Position numbers and translations under genes: made by a program. This document shows, piece by piece, positions 34,733 to 42,778 of a DNA stretch of 48,122 nt (the stretch's first letter is position 1; each line of letters starts with the position of its first letter). Origin of the DNA: Acidobacteriota bacterium (GTDB lineage Bacteria > Acidobacteriota > Vicinamibacteria > Vicinamibacterales > CAVVIG01); NCBI GenBank assembly GCA_017883165.1, contig JADGOC010000012.1:1-48122 (forward strand), given 5' to 3'. The notes beneath the pieces are model-generated. The model was not told the DNA's origin, did not search any database, and was given only the letters and a program-made list of their open reading frames with translations.

Positions 34733-34776
34733 TATAGTCCCAACGGGTCATTTGGACCCGCCGACAAGGAGACGTC
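34733..34776 (+). promoter_or_regulatory. -10 element and short hairpin leader of the cold-shock gene
   Basis: TATAGT (34733-34738) is a good -10; I see no consensus -35. The leader then has CGGGTC-ATTTG-GACCCG (34744-34760), a 6-bp stem with a 5-base loop, and AAGGAGA just before the ATG. The rest of the gap back to 34603 is GC-rich with no readable signal. Confidence 0.5.
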
Positions 34777-34977
34777 ATGGCGAGCGGTACGATCAAGCGT
34801 TTGGCGCGGGAAAAGGGATTCGGTTTCATTCGCGACGAGGGCGGCCAGGAGTGGTTTTTCCACCGCAGCTCGGTGACGGGCGGCAGCTTCGAGGATCTCG
34901 AAGAAGGCCAGCGCGTGAGCTTCGACGAAGAGCAGTCGGCCAAGGGCCCCAGAGCCGGGAACGTCCGCGCCTCCTAG
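34777..34977 (+). CDS. Cold-shock domain protein
   Basis: A 66-residue single-domain RNA-binding protein. It begins MASGTIKRLAREKGFGFIRD with RNP1 (KGFGFI); RNP2 is EWFFHRSSV. SFEDLEEGQRVSFDEEQSAKGPRAGNV is the usual beta-4/beta-5 end. It melts RNA structure; whether cold-induced is unknown. SD AAGGAGA is strong and a leader hairpin precedes it. It stands alone, convergent on the M28 gene. Confidence 0.95.
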   Translation: MASGTIKRLAREKGFGFIRDEGGQEWFFHRSSVTGGSFEDLEEGQRVSFDEEQSAKGPRAGNVRAS

Positions 34978-35008
34978 ACGTCCCATCCTTCCGACATCGT
35001 GACGACGC

Positions 35009-36838
35009 TCACTTCCGCGCGGCGGGCGTGAGCGTCGTGTCTTTTCGCTGGCCGTTGCGCAGGTAGACGACCTTGGCGGGCTGGCCGATCTTCAACAGCT
35101 CGAGCGCGAAGGTGTAGTCGTAGATGTTCGTGATCGACTGGCCGGCGATCTCGACGATCACGTCGCCCTTCTGCAAACCGGCCTGCTCGGCCGGGCCGCC
35201 GCCAATCACGCCGCTCAGCAGCAACCCTTTCATCTCGGTCGAATAATCCGGAATGGTGCCGGTGAAGACGCGCACGCCGGCGCGGCCGGCGCCGCTCGGC
35301 AGCGACTGATCGACCTTCGTGAACTGCGGCGCGCGATCGAGGTCTTCGAGCTTGCGCGTGATCGAGGCGGCGAAGCGCACCACGCGGTCGAGATCCGCGT
35401 AGTCGATCTTGTCGGCCGTATCGGTCGGACGGTGGTAGTCGGCGTGCGTGCCGGTGAAGAAGGTGAGGCACGGCACGCTCGCCAGGTTGAAGCTGGCCAC
35501 GTCGGTCGGCTGATACGGGTCCTGCTGGAGCTGCAGATCGAATCCGGCGGAGACGTTGGCCTGCTCGATGATCTTCGCCCAGACCGGACTCGTGCCGAGC
35601 GCTTGCACCGTCAGCTTGTTGTCCTGCATGCGGCCGACCATGTCGAAGTTGAGATAGGCCTCGATGCGATCGGTGGGAATGGGCGGCGTCGCCATGAACG
35701 CCGAAGAGCCGATCAGGCCGAACTCTTCCCCGGACCACAACGTGAGCATCACGTTGCGACGCCGCGGCTGCCTGGACAGCTCCTCGCCAATCGCGAGGAC
35801 GGCGGCCGTGCCCGAGGCGTTGTCGTCGGCGCCGAAGTGGACGCGGCCCATCTCGTCCTTGCCCGCGAGCGAGTTGCCGTTGGCGCCGCGCCCGAGATGA
35901 TCGTAATGCGCGCCGAGAACGACCCACGGCTTCTCGGCGTTGTCGGCGCTGTTTCCAGGGGCATCCGTCGCGGGGAGGTACGCCGCGACGTTGCGGCCGC
36001 TCTGCTTTTCGCGCACGACGTCGGCTCGGACCGTCACGGTGAGATTGGGAAAAGTGAAGCCGGGGACGTGCGGATTCCCCGAATCGAGCGCCTTCTGCGC
36101 GGCGTCGAGCGTGTTCTCCGGCGCGGCCGAGAAGATCTCGCCGGCGACCTTGCCGCTGATGCTCGCCGCGACCAGGCCCGAGCCCGCCAGCGCCGTGTCG
36201 AAGCTCATGGGAATCGTGTCGCCCGCGTTGGGCGAGTGCGGGCCTGCGACGACGAGCATCGCCACCGCGCCGCGTTGCCGCGCGGCCATCGCCTTGTAGC
36301 GCAGGTCGGCGTACCGCGCGAGGATGGCGCGCGTCTTCTGATCGGCGTCCTCGGGAAAGTAGCGCAGCACCAGCACGATCTTGTTCTTGACGTCGAGGCC
36401 GGCGTAGTTGTCGTAGCCGAAGTTCTGGCTGTCCGGCACGACGATCCCATATCCGGCGAAGACCACCGGTCCGCTCACCTCGGCGTTGTCGGAGAACGAC
36501 AACGCCTGCACATCGGCCGTCGTCTTGAAAGCGGAAGGATGGAGGGCGGACGCGACGGTCAGCGACGAGCCGCCGTCGCGCGAGCCGGCCGTGAAATCGA
36601 ACGGCAGGAAATAGCCGTCGCGTCCGGGCAGCGGCTTGGCGCCGATCTTCGCGAGCTGCGACGCGATGTAGTCGCCGGCCATCCGCTCGCCGTTCGATCC
36701 GGCGAGGCGCCCTTCGAAGCGCTCCGAGGCGAGCGCCTCGACAACCGCGCGCGTCCCGGTGGGTGCCTGTTGCGCGCCGGCATGCAGCACGACTGCGCTC
36801 GCCAGCGCGACGACGACAGGGAACCGTCTCATCATCAT
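35009..36838 (-). CDS. M28 zinc aminopeptidase with PA and PDZ domains
   Basis: A 609-residue exported peptidase. After a signal peptide (6-22) a PA-type insertion (about 100-270) interrupts the peptidase. The M28 metal site is GAHYDHLG, HFGADDNASGTAAVL, LTLWSGEEFGLIGS, LNFDMVG and GTHADYHRPTDTADK, with His, bridging Asp, Glu pair, Asp and His. The C-terminus (about 525-609) is a PDZ domain (GLQKGDVIVEIAGQSI). The start is the first of three ATGs, 13 bases after the PD40 gene, so the two are co-transcribed. Confidence 0.94.
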   Translation of the reverse strand: MMMRRFPVVVALASAVVLHAGAQQAPTGTRAVVEALASERFEGRLAGSNGERMAGDYIASQLAKIGAKPLPGRDGYFLPFDFTAGSRDGGSSLTVASALHPSAFKTTADVQALSFSDNAEVSGPVVFAGYGIVVPDSQNFGYDNYAGLDVKNKIVLVLRYFPEDADQKTRAILARYADLRYKAMAARQRGAVAMLVVAGPHSPNAGDTIPMSFDTALAGSGLVAASISGKVAGEIFSAAPENTLDAAQKALDSGNPHVPGFTFPNLTVTVRADVVREKQSGRNVAAYLPATDAPGNSADNAEKPWVVLGAHYDHLGRGANGNSLAGKDEMGRVHFGADDNASGTAAVLAIGEELSRQPRRRNVMLTLWSGEEFGLIGSSAFMATPPIPTDRIEAYLNFDMVGRMQDNKLTVQALGTSPVWAKIIEQANVSAGFDLQLQQDPYQPTDVASFNLASVPCLTFFTGTHADYHRPTDTADKIDYADLDRVVRFAASITRKLEDLDRAPQFTKVDQSLPSGAGRAGVRVFTGTIPDYSTEMKGLLLSGVIGGGPAEQAGLQKGDVIVEIAGQSITNIYDYTFALELLKIGQPAKVVYLRNGQRKDTTLTPAARK

Positions 36839-36851
36839 GTCTCGATGGCTC

Positions 36852-37967
36852 CTAGGACTTCGGCTTCCTGAGCGGCGCGCGCCTGATCGCTTCGAGCGCC
36901 TTCTCGTGATTCCAGTCGGCGAGAAACAGCTGTCCGGCCGCGCCGCCCGAGCGGCTCGACGTCCACGCGAGACGCGTCCCGTCGGGCGACGGCACCGGAA
37001 GCCCGTCGAAGCCGTCGGAGTACGTCACCCGCACCGGCTCTTTGGTGCCTTGCGAGTCGACCATGAAGATCTCGAAGTTCTCGAACCCGAGCTTGTTCGA
37101 CGCGAACAGGATGTACTCGCCCGAGGGGTGCATGTAGGGCGCCCAGCTCATCGATCCGAAATCGGTGATCCGCTTCTGGTCGCTCCCATCCGGCTTCATC
37201 GTCCACACGTCCGCGATGAGCCCCTTTTCGTCGAAGCGGCGCCAGACGATGCGCGAGCCGTCGGGAGTGAAAAATGGTCCGCCGTCGTATCCCGCCGTGT
37301 TCGTGAGCTGCTTCTGCCCCGAACCGTCGGCGTGCATGATGAAAATCTCGGCGAAGTAGCTCGGGTTGACCTCGAGCAGCTTCTGTTCCTCCGCGCTGAG
37401 CGTGCGGTTGTACGCATTGCGCATCGACGAGAACACAATCCACTGGCCGTCGGGCGAGTAGCTGCCTTCGGCGTCGTACCCGCGCGCGGTCGTGAGCCGC
37501 TTGAGCGCGTCGGTCTTCTGGCTATACACGTAGATGTCCATCTCGGGGTCGTAATCCCACGAGTAGCGCCGCTCCTTGCCCGACGCGCGAAAGGCGAGCT
37601 CCTCGTCTTGCAGCTCTTTCGATTTCGGATCGGCGTGCGTCGACGCGAAGAGGATCTCGTCGCTCCCGGGACGGAAAAACGGGCACGTCGTCTTGCCAAT
37701 GCCTGGCGAGACACGCGCCGTCTCGCCGGTTGAAAGATCGAGCGTGTAGATCTGGTAGAACGGATTGCCCGGCTCGCGCTCGCTCTGGAACACGATCCGC
37801 TGGCCGTCCGGCGACCAGTAACCTTCCCCGGCGCGCTTGCCCTCGACCGTGAGCCGGCGGACGCGTGTCAGAAAGTCACTTTCTTTGTACTGCGGGGGCG
37901 GGGCAGATGGTATTTGGCCAAAAATGCACATCACGGCCATCGCCGCGATGAGTCTGAGTGTAGGCAT
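36852..37967 (-). CDS. Exported PD40/TolB-like beta-propeller protein
   Basis: A 371-residue protein with a signal segment (4-22) and about six PD40 repeats: GEGYWSPDGQRIVFQSE, EGSYSPDGQWIVFSS, GGPFFTPDGSRIVW, WAPYMHPSGEYILFASN, GLPVPSPDGTRLAWTS. These build a propeller similar to TolB and to the N-terminal half of some peptidases. No catalytic residues are seen. It directly precedes the M28 gene and may present substrate to it. ATG 37967 has TATTAT eight bases upstream on its strand, fitting a leaderless start. Confidence 0.87.
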   Translation of the reverse strand: MPTLRLIAAMAVMCIFGQIPSAPPPQYKESDFLTRVRRLTVEGKRAGEGYWSPDGQRIVFQSEREPGNPFYQIYTLDLSTGETARVSPGIGKTTCPFFRPGSDEILFASTHADPKSKELQDEELAFRASGKERRYSWDYDPEMDIYVYSQKTDALKRLTTARGYDAEGSYSPDGQWIVFSSMRNAYNRTLSAEEQKLLEVNPSYFAEIFIMHADGSGQKQLTNTAGYDGGPFFTPDGSRIVWRRFDEKGLIADVWTMKPDGSDQKRITDFGSMSWAPYMHPSGEYILFASNKLGFENFEIFMVDSQGTKEPVRVTYSDGFDGLPVPSPDGTRLAWTSSRSGGAAGQLFLADWNHEKALEAIRRAPLRKPKS

Positions 37968-37986
37968 GCTGCTGCATAATATCAGC
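37968..37986. promoter_or_regulatory. Shared divergent -10 element, PD40 / cNMP-GspE pair
   Basis: Only 19 bases separate the start codons. On the minus strand 37981-37976 is TATTAT, 8 bases before the PD40 ATG. On the plus strand 37975-37980 is CATAAT, 6 bases before GTG 37987. This is the same geometry as at 5308-5329. No -35 is evident. Confidence 0.45.
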
Positions 37987-38607
37987 GTGACAGAGACCCA
38001 GATGTCGTTTCTTCACACACTGTCGCTTTTTGCCGGTCTGCCGCCGGAGGCATGCCGCGAGCTCGAGCCGCGGATGAAGTACCGCGAGTTTCCGCCGCAG
38101 TCGACCATCATCCGCGAGGGCGGACCAGGCAACGCGGCGTTCTTCATTCAGTCGGGCAGCGTCGCGGTCCGCCGGAAGGATCCGGCCAGCGGGATCGAAT
38201 TCCAGCTCGCCGAGTCTGTCGAGCCGTTTCTCGTGTCGGCGTCGACCGTCGGCGTGATCGTGCAGCGGCTCGCGCGGCGGCTGTGCCCGGCGCGCAAGGA
38301 GCCGTACGACGCCGACGCGGCGGCGTCGGGATATTTCGGCCTGCCGCCCGGCATCACGCTCGATCGCGTGCGCAGCTGCAACGAGTGCGGCGGCAAAGGC
38401 GTCAAGGGGCGCATCGGCGTCTACGAAGTGTTGAAGATGAACACGGAGCTGCGCGGGCTGGTGTCGCGCGCGTCGCGCGCCGAAGACATTCACGCCGCCG
38501 CGATCGCGCACGGCATGCTCGACCTCAAGCGATACTCGGCCCTGCTGCTCACCGAAGGACTCACGAGCGTCGAGGAAGTGATGAGCGTCGTCAGTGTCGA
38601 AGAATAA
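37987..38607 (+). CDS. cNMP-binding domain fused to a GspE/PilB C-terminal tail (ATPase core missing)
   Basis: A 206-residue protein made of two partial domains. Residues 6-75 (MSFLHTLSLFAGLPPEACRE…FFIQSGSVAVRRKD) are the first half of a cyclic-nucleotide-binding domain. From about residue 76 the sequence is the end of a type II/IV secretion ATPase: SVEPFLVSASTVGVIVQRLARRLCP, a zinc-finger remnant (C100, C131, C134; the expected second Cys is Arg), GRIGVYEVLKM and LTEGLTSVEEVM. Walker A, Walker B and the Asp/His boxes are absent. The frame is intact. It looks like an in-frame internal deletion of a cNMP-GspE gene. The GTG at 37987 fits the -10; ATG 38002 is an alternative. It overlaps PPK2 by 14 bases. 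Confidence 0.72.
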   Translation: MTETQMSFLHTLSLFAGLPPEACRELEPRMKYREFPPQSTIIREGGPGNAAFFIQSGSVAVRRKDPASGIEFQLAESVEPFLVSASTVGVIVQRLARRLCPARKEPYDADAAASGYFGLPPGITLDRVRSCNECGGKGVKGRIGVYEVLKMNTELRGLVSRASRAEDIHAAAIAHGMLDLKRYSALLLTEGLTSVEEVMSVVSVEE

Positions 38608-39481
38608 GGCCGGCGTGTATCTCGACCGGTTTCGCGTCCGCCCCGGCGATCGGTCGGCGCTGACCCGCGATCGTCCGGGCCACACCGGGCCGTTCTCCGA
38701 CAAGAAAGCCGCGCAGACGCATCTCGAGCACGGCGTCGTGCGTCTCGAGGCGCTTCAAGAGCGGCTCTACGCGCAAGGCGAGCACGCGCTGGTGGTGATC
38801 CTCCAGGGCATGGACGCGTCGGGGAAGGATAGCGCGATCACGCATGTGATGTCGGGCGTGAATCCGCTGGGCACCGAAGTGCACGCCTTCAAGCAGCCGT
38901 CGAGCGACGAGCTGGCGCACGATTTTCTCTGGCGCGCGGTAAAGGTGCTGCCGGCGCGCGGGCGGATCGGCATCTTCAACCGTTCGTACTACGAAGAAGT
39001 GATCGTCGTGCGCGTGCATCCCGATCTGCTCCGCACGCAGGGGCTCCCGGTCGAGCGCGTCACGCCAGCGGTGTGGAAGGAGCGGCTGGAGGACATCAAC
39101 GCGTTCGAGCGCCACCTGTGGCGGAGCGGCACGACCGTTTGCAAGTTCTTCCTGCACGTGTCGCGGGCCGAGCAGCGCCGGCGCATGCTCGAACGGCTCG
39201 ACGATCCTGCGAAGAACTGGAAGTTCTCAGAGGGCGACCTGCCCGAGCGGCGCAAGTGGCAGGCGTACCATGCCGCGTACGAGAAAGCCCTGGCGGCGAC
39301 GAGCACCAAGCACGCGCCCTGGTACGTGATTCCCGCGGATCACAAGTGGTTCGCGCACGCCTTGATCGCCGACATCATCGTGGATGCGCTCGAAGGTCTC
39401 GACCTCTCGTTTCCGAAACTGACCGCGACCGAGCGCGGGCGGCTCGCCCGCAACCGACGCGCGCTCGTCCGCGGCGCCTGA
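38594..39481 (+). CDS. ppk2: Polyphosphate kinase 2 family protein
   Basis: A 295-residue polyphosphate:nucleotide phosphotransferase. Walker A is GMDASGKDS (72-80), the lid/Walker B block is FNRSYYEEVIVVRVHP (128 onward), and GDLPERRKWQAYHAAYEKAL and TKHAPWYVIPADHKWFA are the PPK2 signatures. It regenerates NDP or NTP from polyphosphate; the exact class (AMP or ADP acceptor) cannot be read with certainty. The start is GTG 38594, inside the end of the previous gene. Nineteen bases separate it from the ABC-F gene. Confidence 0.93.
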   Translation: MSKNKAGVYLDRFRVRPGDRSALTRDRPGHTGPFSDKKAAQTHLEHGVVRLEALQERLYAQGEHALVVILQGMDASGKDSAITHVMSGVNPLGTEVHAFKQPSSDELAHDFLWRAVKVLPARGRIGIFNRSYYEEVIVVRVHPDLLRTQGLPVERVTPAVWKERLEDINAFERHLWRSGTTVCKFFLHVSRAEQRRRMLERLDDPAKNWKFSEGDLPERRKWQAYHAAYEKALAATSTKHAPWYVIPADHKWFAHALIADIIVDALEGLDLSFPKLTATERGRLARNRRALVRGA

Positions 39482-39500
39482 TTCGTGGTACGGTCGTCGG

Positions 39501-41312
39501 ATGCCACTGGTGGCACTCGACCACGTGTCGATCGCCTACGGCCATCTCCCGCTCCTCGACGACGTCGCGCTGCAGATCGAGGCGGGCGAGCGCGTCTCGG
39601 TCATCGGGCGCAACGGCACCGGAAAATCGACGCTGCTGCAGATCATCGGCGGCGACCAGGCGCCCGATCGGGGCAGCGTGTGGCGCCAGCCCGGGCTGCG
39701 CGTCGCGCGGCTCGAGCAGGACGTGCCGCTCTCGACCGATCGCCCGGTCTCAGCGGTGGTCGCCGAAGGCCTCTCGGGCCTGACGCACGACGCCGCGGAC
39801 GAGTGGCGGCGCGAGCACCGGGTAGACCTGGTCCTTTCGCGCCTACAGCTGCCGCCCGAGGCGATCGTCAACACGTTGTCTGGCGGCTGGCGGCGCCGCG
39901 TCCTGCTCGCGCGCGCGCTCGTCGCCGAGCCCGATCTGCTCCTGCTCGACGAGCCGACCAATCATCTGGACATCGACGCGATCACGTGGCTCGAGAATTT
40001 CCTCGCCGACTATCGCGGCGCGGTCGTCTTCGTCACCCACGATCGCGCGTTTCTCCAGCGGCTCGCCATCCGCATCGTCGAGCTCGACCGCGGCCGGCTG
40101 ACGTCGTGGCCCGGCGACTACGCGACGTTCCTGCGCCGGAAGGACGAGTGGCTGGCGAATCAGACGGTGCAGGACGAGAAGTTCGACAAGCGGCTCGCCG
40201 AAGAGGAGGTGTGGCTGCGCCAGGGCGTCAAGGCGAGGCGGACGCGCAACGAAGGGCGCGTGCGCGCGTTGATGGCGATGCGCGAAGAGCGCGCCACCCG
40301 CCGCGAGTCGATCGGATCCGCGCGCCTGCAGATCGAGCGGGCGGACCGATCGGGCCAGCTCGTCTTCGAGGCCGATCGGATTACGAAGTCGTTCGGCGGC
40401 GTGACGGTCGTCGGCGAATTCTCGACGCGTGTGATGCGGGGCGATCGCATCGGCCTCATCGGCCCGAACGGCGCGGGCAAGACGACGCTGCTGCGCATGC
40501 TGCTGGGGGAAATGGAGCCCGACAGCGGGGAGGTGCGGCGCGGCGCGAACGTGCAGGTGGCGTACTACGACCAGCAGCGTGAACAGCTCGATCCCGAGCG
40601 GACCGTGTTCGACACGGTCGGCGACGGCAACGAGACGGTCACGGTCAACGGGCAGCCGCGCCACGTGCACGCGTACCTGCGCGATTTTCTGTTTCCCGCC
40701 GAGCGGGCGCGGTCGCCGGTCAAGGCGCTGTCGGGAGGCGAACGCAACCGGCTGCTGCTCGCGCGGCTGTTCACGCGGCCGGCCAACGTGCTAGTGCTCG
40801 ACGAGCCGACCAACGATCTCGATCTCGAGACGCTCGAGCTGCTCGAAGCGCAGCTCGTCGACTGGCCGGGCACGCTGCTGCTCGTCAGCCACGATCGCGC
40901 GTTCCTCGACAACGTCGTCACCAGCACGTTTGCGTTCGAAGGGAACGGCCGCGTGGAGGAATATGTCGGCGGGTACGACGACTGGCTGCGTCAGCGCGCG
41001 GCGGCGCGATCCGTCGCGGTGGCCGCTCCCGCGGCGCCGCCACTCGGGAAAGACGCTGCACCGCGCGCCGGTCCATCGGTGGCGGCGCGCAAGCTGTCCT
41101 ACAAAGAGCAGTGGGAGTTCGCCGAGCTGCCCGCGCAGATCGAGGCGCTCGAAGCCGAGCAGATCGAGCTGAGCGCCAGGGTCGCGGACCGGGACTTCTA
41201 CAAAGAGCCGGCGGCGACGATCGACGGGACGCTGGCGCGCGTCGCCGAGCTGCAGCAGGCGCTGACGAGCGCCTACGCGCGCTGGGATGCGCTCGACTCG
41301 CGCGCGAAGTAG
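39501..41312 (+). CDS. uup: ABC-F ATPase, Uup-like
   Basis: A 603-residue soluble ATPase with two ABC domains and no membrane part. The first has GRNGTGKST (36-44), LSGGWRRRVLLARAL and LLLLDEPTNHLDIDAI. A charged linker with RTRNEGRVRALMAMREER follows. The second domain has GPNGAGKTT, LSGGERNRLLLARL and VLDEPTNDLDLETL. The C-terminal coiled coil (about 525-603, KLSYKEQWEFAELPAQIEALE) is typical of Uup, which acts on ribosomes or DNA intermediates. TACGGT six bases before the ATG may be a weak leaderless -10. Confidence 0.94.
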   Translation: MPLVALDHVSIAYGHLPLLDDVALQIEAGERVSVIGRNGTGKSTLLQIIGGDQAPDRGSVWRQPGLRVARLEQDVPLSTDRPVSAVVAEGLSGLTHDAADEWRREHRVDLVLSRLQLPPEAIVNTLSGGWRRRVLLARALVAEPDLLLLDEPTNHLDIDAITWLENFLADYRGAVVFVTHDRAFLQRLAIRIVELDRGRLTSWPGDYATFLRRKDEWLANQTVQDEKFDKRLAEEEVWLRQGVKARRTRNEGRVRALMAMREERATRRESIGSARLQIERADRSGQLVFEADRITKSFGGVTVVGEFSTRVMRGDRIGLIGPNGAGKTTLLRMLLGEMEPDSGEVRRGANVQVAYYDQQREQLDPERTVFDTVGDGNETVTVNGQPRHVHAYLRDFLFPAERARSPVKALSGGERNRLLLARLFTRPANVLVLDEPTNDLDLETLELLEAQLVDWPGTLLLVSHDRAFLDNVVTSTFAFEGNGRVEEYVGGYDDWLRQRAAARSVAVAAPAAPPLGKDAAPRAGPSVAARKLSYKEQWEFAELPAQIEALEAEQIELSARVADRDFYKEPAATIDGTLARVAELQQALTSAYARWDALDSRAK

Positions 41313-41333
41313 CCAGTACGGGTAGGATCAGAC

Positions 41334-41867
41334 ATGCTGAACCGCATCACGCCAGTCGCGATTCTCATTGCCGCCGGGGCCGCCGCGACACTGCTCGCAA
41401 CAGGCCTCACCTTCACGACACCGGAGGGATGGCGGAAGGTCACCACGACCTCGTCGATGCGCGTGGCCGACTTCTCATTGCCGCATGCCGACGGCGACAG
41501 CGAGGACGCGGAGCTGGTCGTTTACTATTTTGGCGGGCAGGCCGGCAGCGTCGACGCGAACATCCAGCGATGGGTGGGGCAGATGCAACAACCGGGTGGT
41601 CGCGCATCGAGCCAGGTCGCGAAGAAACAGACGCGCAAGGTAAACGGCCTCGACGTGACGCTGCTCGATCTCAGCGGGACGTTCGTCGCCGAAATGTCGC
41701 CCGGCGCGTCAGCGCATAACAGCAAGCCGAACTTCCGCCTCCGGGCCGCCGTTATCGAGACGGCACACGGCCCGTACTACATCAAGCTGACAGGACCGCA
41801 GCAGACCGTCTCGAAGTGGGACGCCTCGTTCGAGCGGTTTGTCGCCAGCCTCAAATTCGAGCCTTAG
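41334..41867 (+). CDS. Exported protein of unknown function
   Basis: A 177-residue protein with a hydrophobic N-terminal segment (6-26, ITPVAILIAAGAAATLLATG). The mature part has FTTPEGWRKVTTTSSMRVADFSLP, ELVVYYFGGQAGSVDANIQRWVGQM and a closing VSKWDASFERFVASLKFEP. The pattern suggests a small secreted alpha/beta fold; no catalytic motif is seen. TAGGAT lies 5 bases before the ATG. Its stop overlaps the convergent gene's stop by four bases. Confidence 0.78.
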   Translation: MLNRITPVAILIAAGAAATLLATGLTFTTPEGWRKVTTTSSMRVADFSLPHADGDSEDAELVVYYFGGQAGSVDANIQRWVGQMQQPGGRASSQVAKKQTRKVNGLDVTLLDLSGTFVAEMSPGASAHNSKPNFRLRAAVIETAHGPYYIKLTGPQQTVSKWDASFERFVASLKFEP

Positions 41868-42289
41868 GATCTGTTCGGGCCGTCGCCTGGCCCCGGCGAC
41901 GGCGACGCCGTGGTCTTCTTCGTCACCCGCAGCTTGTGTTCCTTGCCGTCCTGGTCCTTCACGTAGACGACGTTCTTCTCGAGCGCGAAGGTGACCGCGT
42001 CCCCGACCGTGACGTCGATCGACCGCCGTCCGACCGGCACCACGTCCTCGAGCTCGAGCCGCAGGCCGTCAGCTTCGATCACGTAAGTCCGAACGTCAGC
42101 CATGGCGCGCAGGGGCGGTACTCGGCCGGGGCCGCCATCGAAGCTCGTTGCGCCGGGACCGAAATCGACCATCTTGCGCGTGATGTCGGCACCGCGCCAC
42201 GTTCCAGTCTGCCAGTGGCGGGCAGCGGCAGCGTTGAGCGCCGTCAAGGCTAGAAGAGCTCCGAGCACCAGCGCCGTTCGCGCCCGCAT
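41864..42289 (-). CDS. Small exported protein of unknown function
   Basis: A 141-residue protein with a signal peptide (6-22, ALVLGALLALTALNAAA). The rest is beta-rich: RTYVIEADGLRLELEDVVP, VTVGDAVTFALEKNVVYVKDQDGKEHKLRVTKK, ending in a Pro/Ser/Gly tail. The middle could be a small beta-barrel. The start ATG follows GGGAGAT seven bases upstream. It lies 20 bases after the FKBP lipoprotein on the same strand. I do not recognise a function. Confidence 0.78.
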   Translation of the reverse strand: MRARTALVLGALLALTALNAAAARHWQTGTWRGADITRKMVDFGPGATSFDGGPGRVPPLRAMADVRTYVIEADGLRLELEDVVPVGRRSIDVTVGDAVTFALEKNVVYVKDQDGKEHKLRVTKKTTASPSPGPGDGPNRS

Positions 42290-42309
42290 ATAGGATCTCC
42301 CTCGCCGAG

Positions 42310-42753
42310 CTACTGCACGCTCAGCACTCCGATTTCGAAGATGAGCGTGGCGTTTGCAGGAATCGTCGTGCCGTTGCCGTTCGCGCCGTAGGCGAGGTTC
42401 GGTGGAATGACGAGGCGCCGTAAGCCGCCTACTTTCATGCCCGGGACGCCTTGGTCCCACCCGGCAATCACCGCTCCAGTACCCAACACGAAGACGAAGC
42501 TTCTTGACGAATCAAATACCGCGCCTTTGTTATCGGTTTGGGTCGCATCGTACAGCCAGCCGGTATAGCTGACCGTCAGCGATTTTCCGGCAACCGCATC
42601 AGCGCCGGCGCCGATGCGCAGATCCGTTTGTGTGAATGGTACGTTGGCGGAGGGGGCCGTGGTGCTTCCACACCCGGCATACCCGGCGGCCATCAGCAGG
42701 GCAGCGCAGGCGCGCAGGAGGCCGCGGCTTCGCGGAACAGACAGAGTGATCAT
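42310..42753 (-). CDS. FKBP-type peptidyl-prolyl isomerase lipoprotein
   Basis: A 147-residue prolyl isomerase anchored by a lipid. The lipobox is GYAGC with Cys28, after a hydrophobic segment. The FKBP domain follows: LTVSYTGWLYDATQTDNKGAVFDSS, FVFVLGTGAVIAGWDQGVPGMKVGGLRRLVIPPNLAYG and a terminal ATLIFEIGVLSV. The aromatic pocket residues are conserved, so activity is likely. TAGACT six bases before the ATG would allow a leaderless transcript. It is 25 bases after the GT39-like gene. Confidence 0.93.
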   Translation of the reverse strand: MITLSVPRSRGLLRACAALLMAAGYAGCGSTTAPSANVPFTQTDLRIGAGADAVAGKSLTVSYTGWLYDATQTDNKGAVFDSSRSFVFVLGTGAVIAGWDQGVPGMKVGGLRRLVIPPNLAYGANGNGTTIPANATLIFEIGVLSVQ

Positions 42754-42778
42754 GATCGCAGTCTAGCAGAAGGGAAAC

